Assembly (NCBI GenBank): GCA_947467185.1
Contig: CANIHR010000005.1
Coordinates: 1-47,304 of the forward strand
Reading direction: 5' to 3'
DNA: 47,304 bases
From: Bryobacterales bacterium
GTDB taxonomy: Bacteria; Acidobacteriota; Terriglobia; Bryobacterales; Bryobacteraceae
Below the pieces are notes generated by a model. That model saw only the letters and a list, made by a program, of their open reading frames with translations, did not search any database and was not told where the DNA came from. The first letter of the stretch is position 1. The number at the start of each line of letters is the position of its first letter. Positions 47,221-47,304 of this stretch are shown here, piece after piece. A program made the position numbers and the translations under genes.

Positions 47221-47304
47221 TGAGTTCCTCCACGTTGGATGCCAGAACATCGAGCACGTTCTTCGCGCTCAGCGGGAAGCCCGAGTACACAAGAATCGGG
47301 CGGA
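47204..47304 (-). CDS. 2-oxoacid:ferredoxin oxidoreductase, alpha subunit (C-terminal end only)
   Basis: The last 33 codons of the gene lie at the window edge and read RPILVYSGFPLSAKNVLDVL, then ASNVEELNAIYR and TAA. The VEELNAIY-type ending is typical of fused gamma/alpha subunits of these oxidoreductases. The gene overlaps the beta gene by 17 bp, as in a shared operon. The rest is outside the window. Confidence 0.75.
   Translation of the reverse strand, partial: RPILVYSGFPLSAKNVLDVLASNVEELNAIYR

Overview
The window looks like chromosomal DNA of an Acidobacteriota bacterium, most likely of the Solibacter/Bryobacter type. This is an inference from gene content: a large Oar-like TonB-dependent receptor with an N-terminal carboxypeptidase-regulatory domain, hopanoid head-group genes (hpnI, hpnJ), many exported proteins of soil-acidobacterial type (sulfatase, PQQ dehydrogenase, Gfo/Idh/MocA, M1 and M20 peptidases), and fairly GC-rich DNA. 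No phage, insertion sequence, CRISPR array or rRNA gene was seen.

Layout. 1-1223: a tRNA-Ile2 gene (CAU), about 430 bp without a recognisable gene, then the remains of an NHL-repeat gene and a small membrane-protein stub. 1224-3775 (minus): ric (di-iron Fe-S repair protein), glnK (PII) and amtB. 3858-6678: an exported M20 peptidase, a VOC-family gene interrupted by an in-frame amber codon, and a small NTF2-like protein. 6811-9935: the TonB-dependent receptor and its terminator. 9939-17414: an exported peroxiredoxin, an exported M1 aminopeptidase tightly followed by rlmB and an exported Gfo/Idh/MocA protein, then a PilZ protein, ribA and a LytS-type sensor kinase. 17549-23548: an ATP synthase operon (b', b, delta, alpha, gamma, beta, epsilon) that lacks the a and c subunit genes and ends in a strong terminator.

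23583-24248 holds a two-gene nucleotidyltransferase module whose second gene is frameshifted. 24234-28154 (minus) is a compact five-gene cluster: small exported protein, 3-hydroxyacyl-CoA dehydrogenase, exported alpha/beta hydrolase, cyclase-family hydrolase and HD-domain protein. glgC (with terminator) diverges from it. 29657-30957 has an exported Nif3-like protein and a degraded TPR gene. 30937-36286 (minus) is an RND efflux permease/adaptor pair coupled to a GNAT acetyltransferase. A tRNA-Ser (GCU) gene follows, then a Tat-exported sulfatase and an exported PQQ dehydrogenase.

40285-43607 (minus) is the most interesting block. In it hpnJ (radical SAM), two small four-helix SMR/EamA-type membrane proteins and hpnI (glycosyltransferase) all overlap one another. 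The arrangement suggests a hopanoid head-group module with a built-in heterodimeric lipid flippase of ArnE/ArnF type. The window closes with an aldo/keto reductase, an exported purple-acid-phosphatase-like enzyme, a shared terminator, and the beta and partial alpha subunits of a 2-oxoacid:ferredoxin oxidoreductase.

Four genes appear broken: NHL, VOC, nucleotidyltransferase and TPR. All calls come from reading the sequence and from family knowledge; no database search was run.
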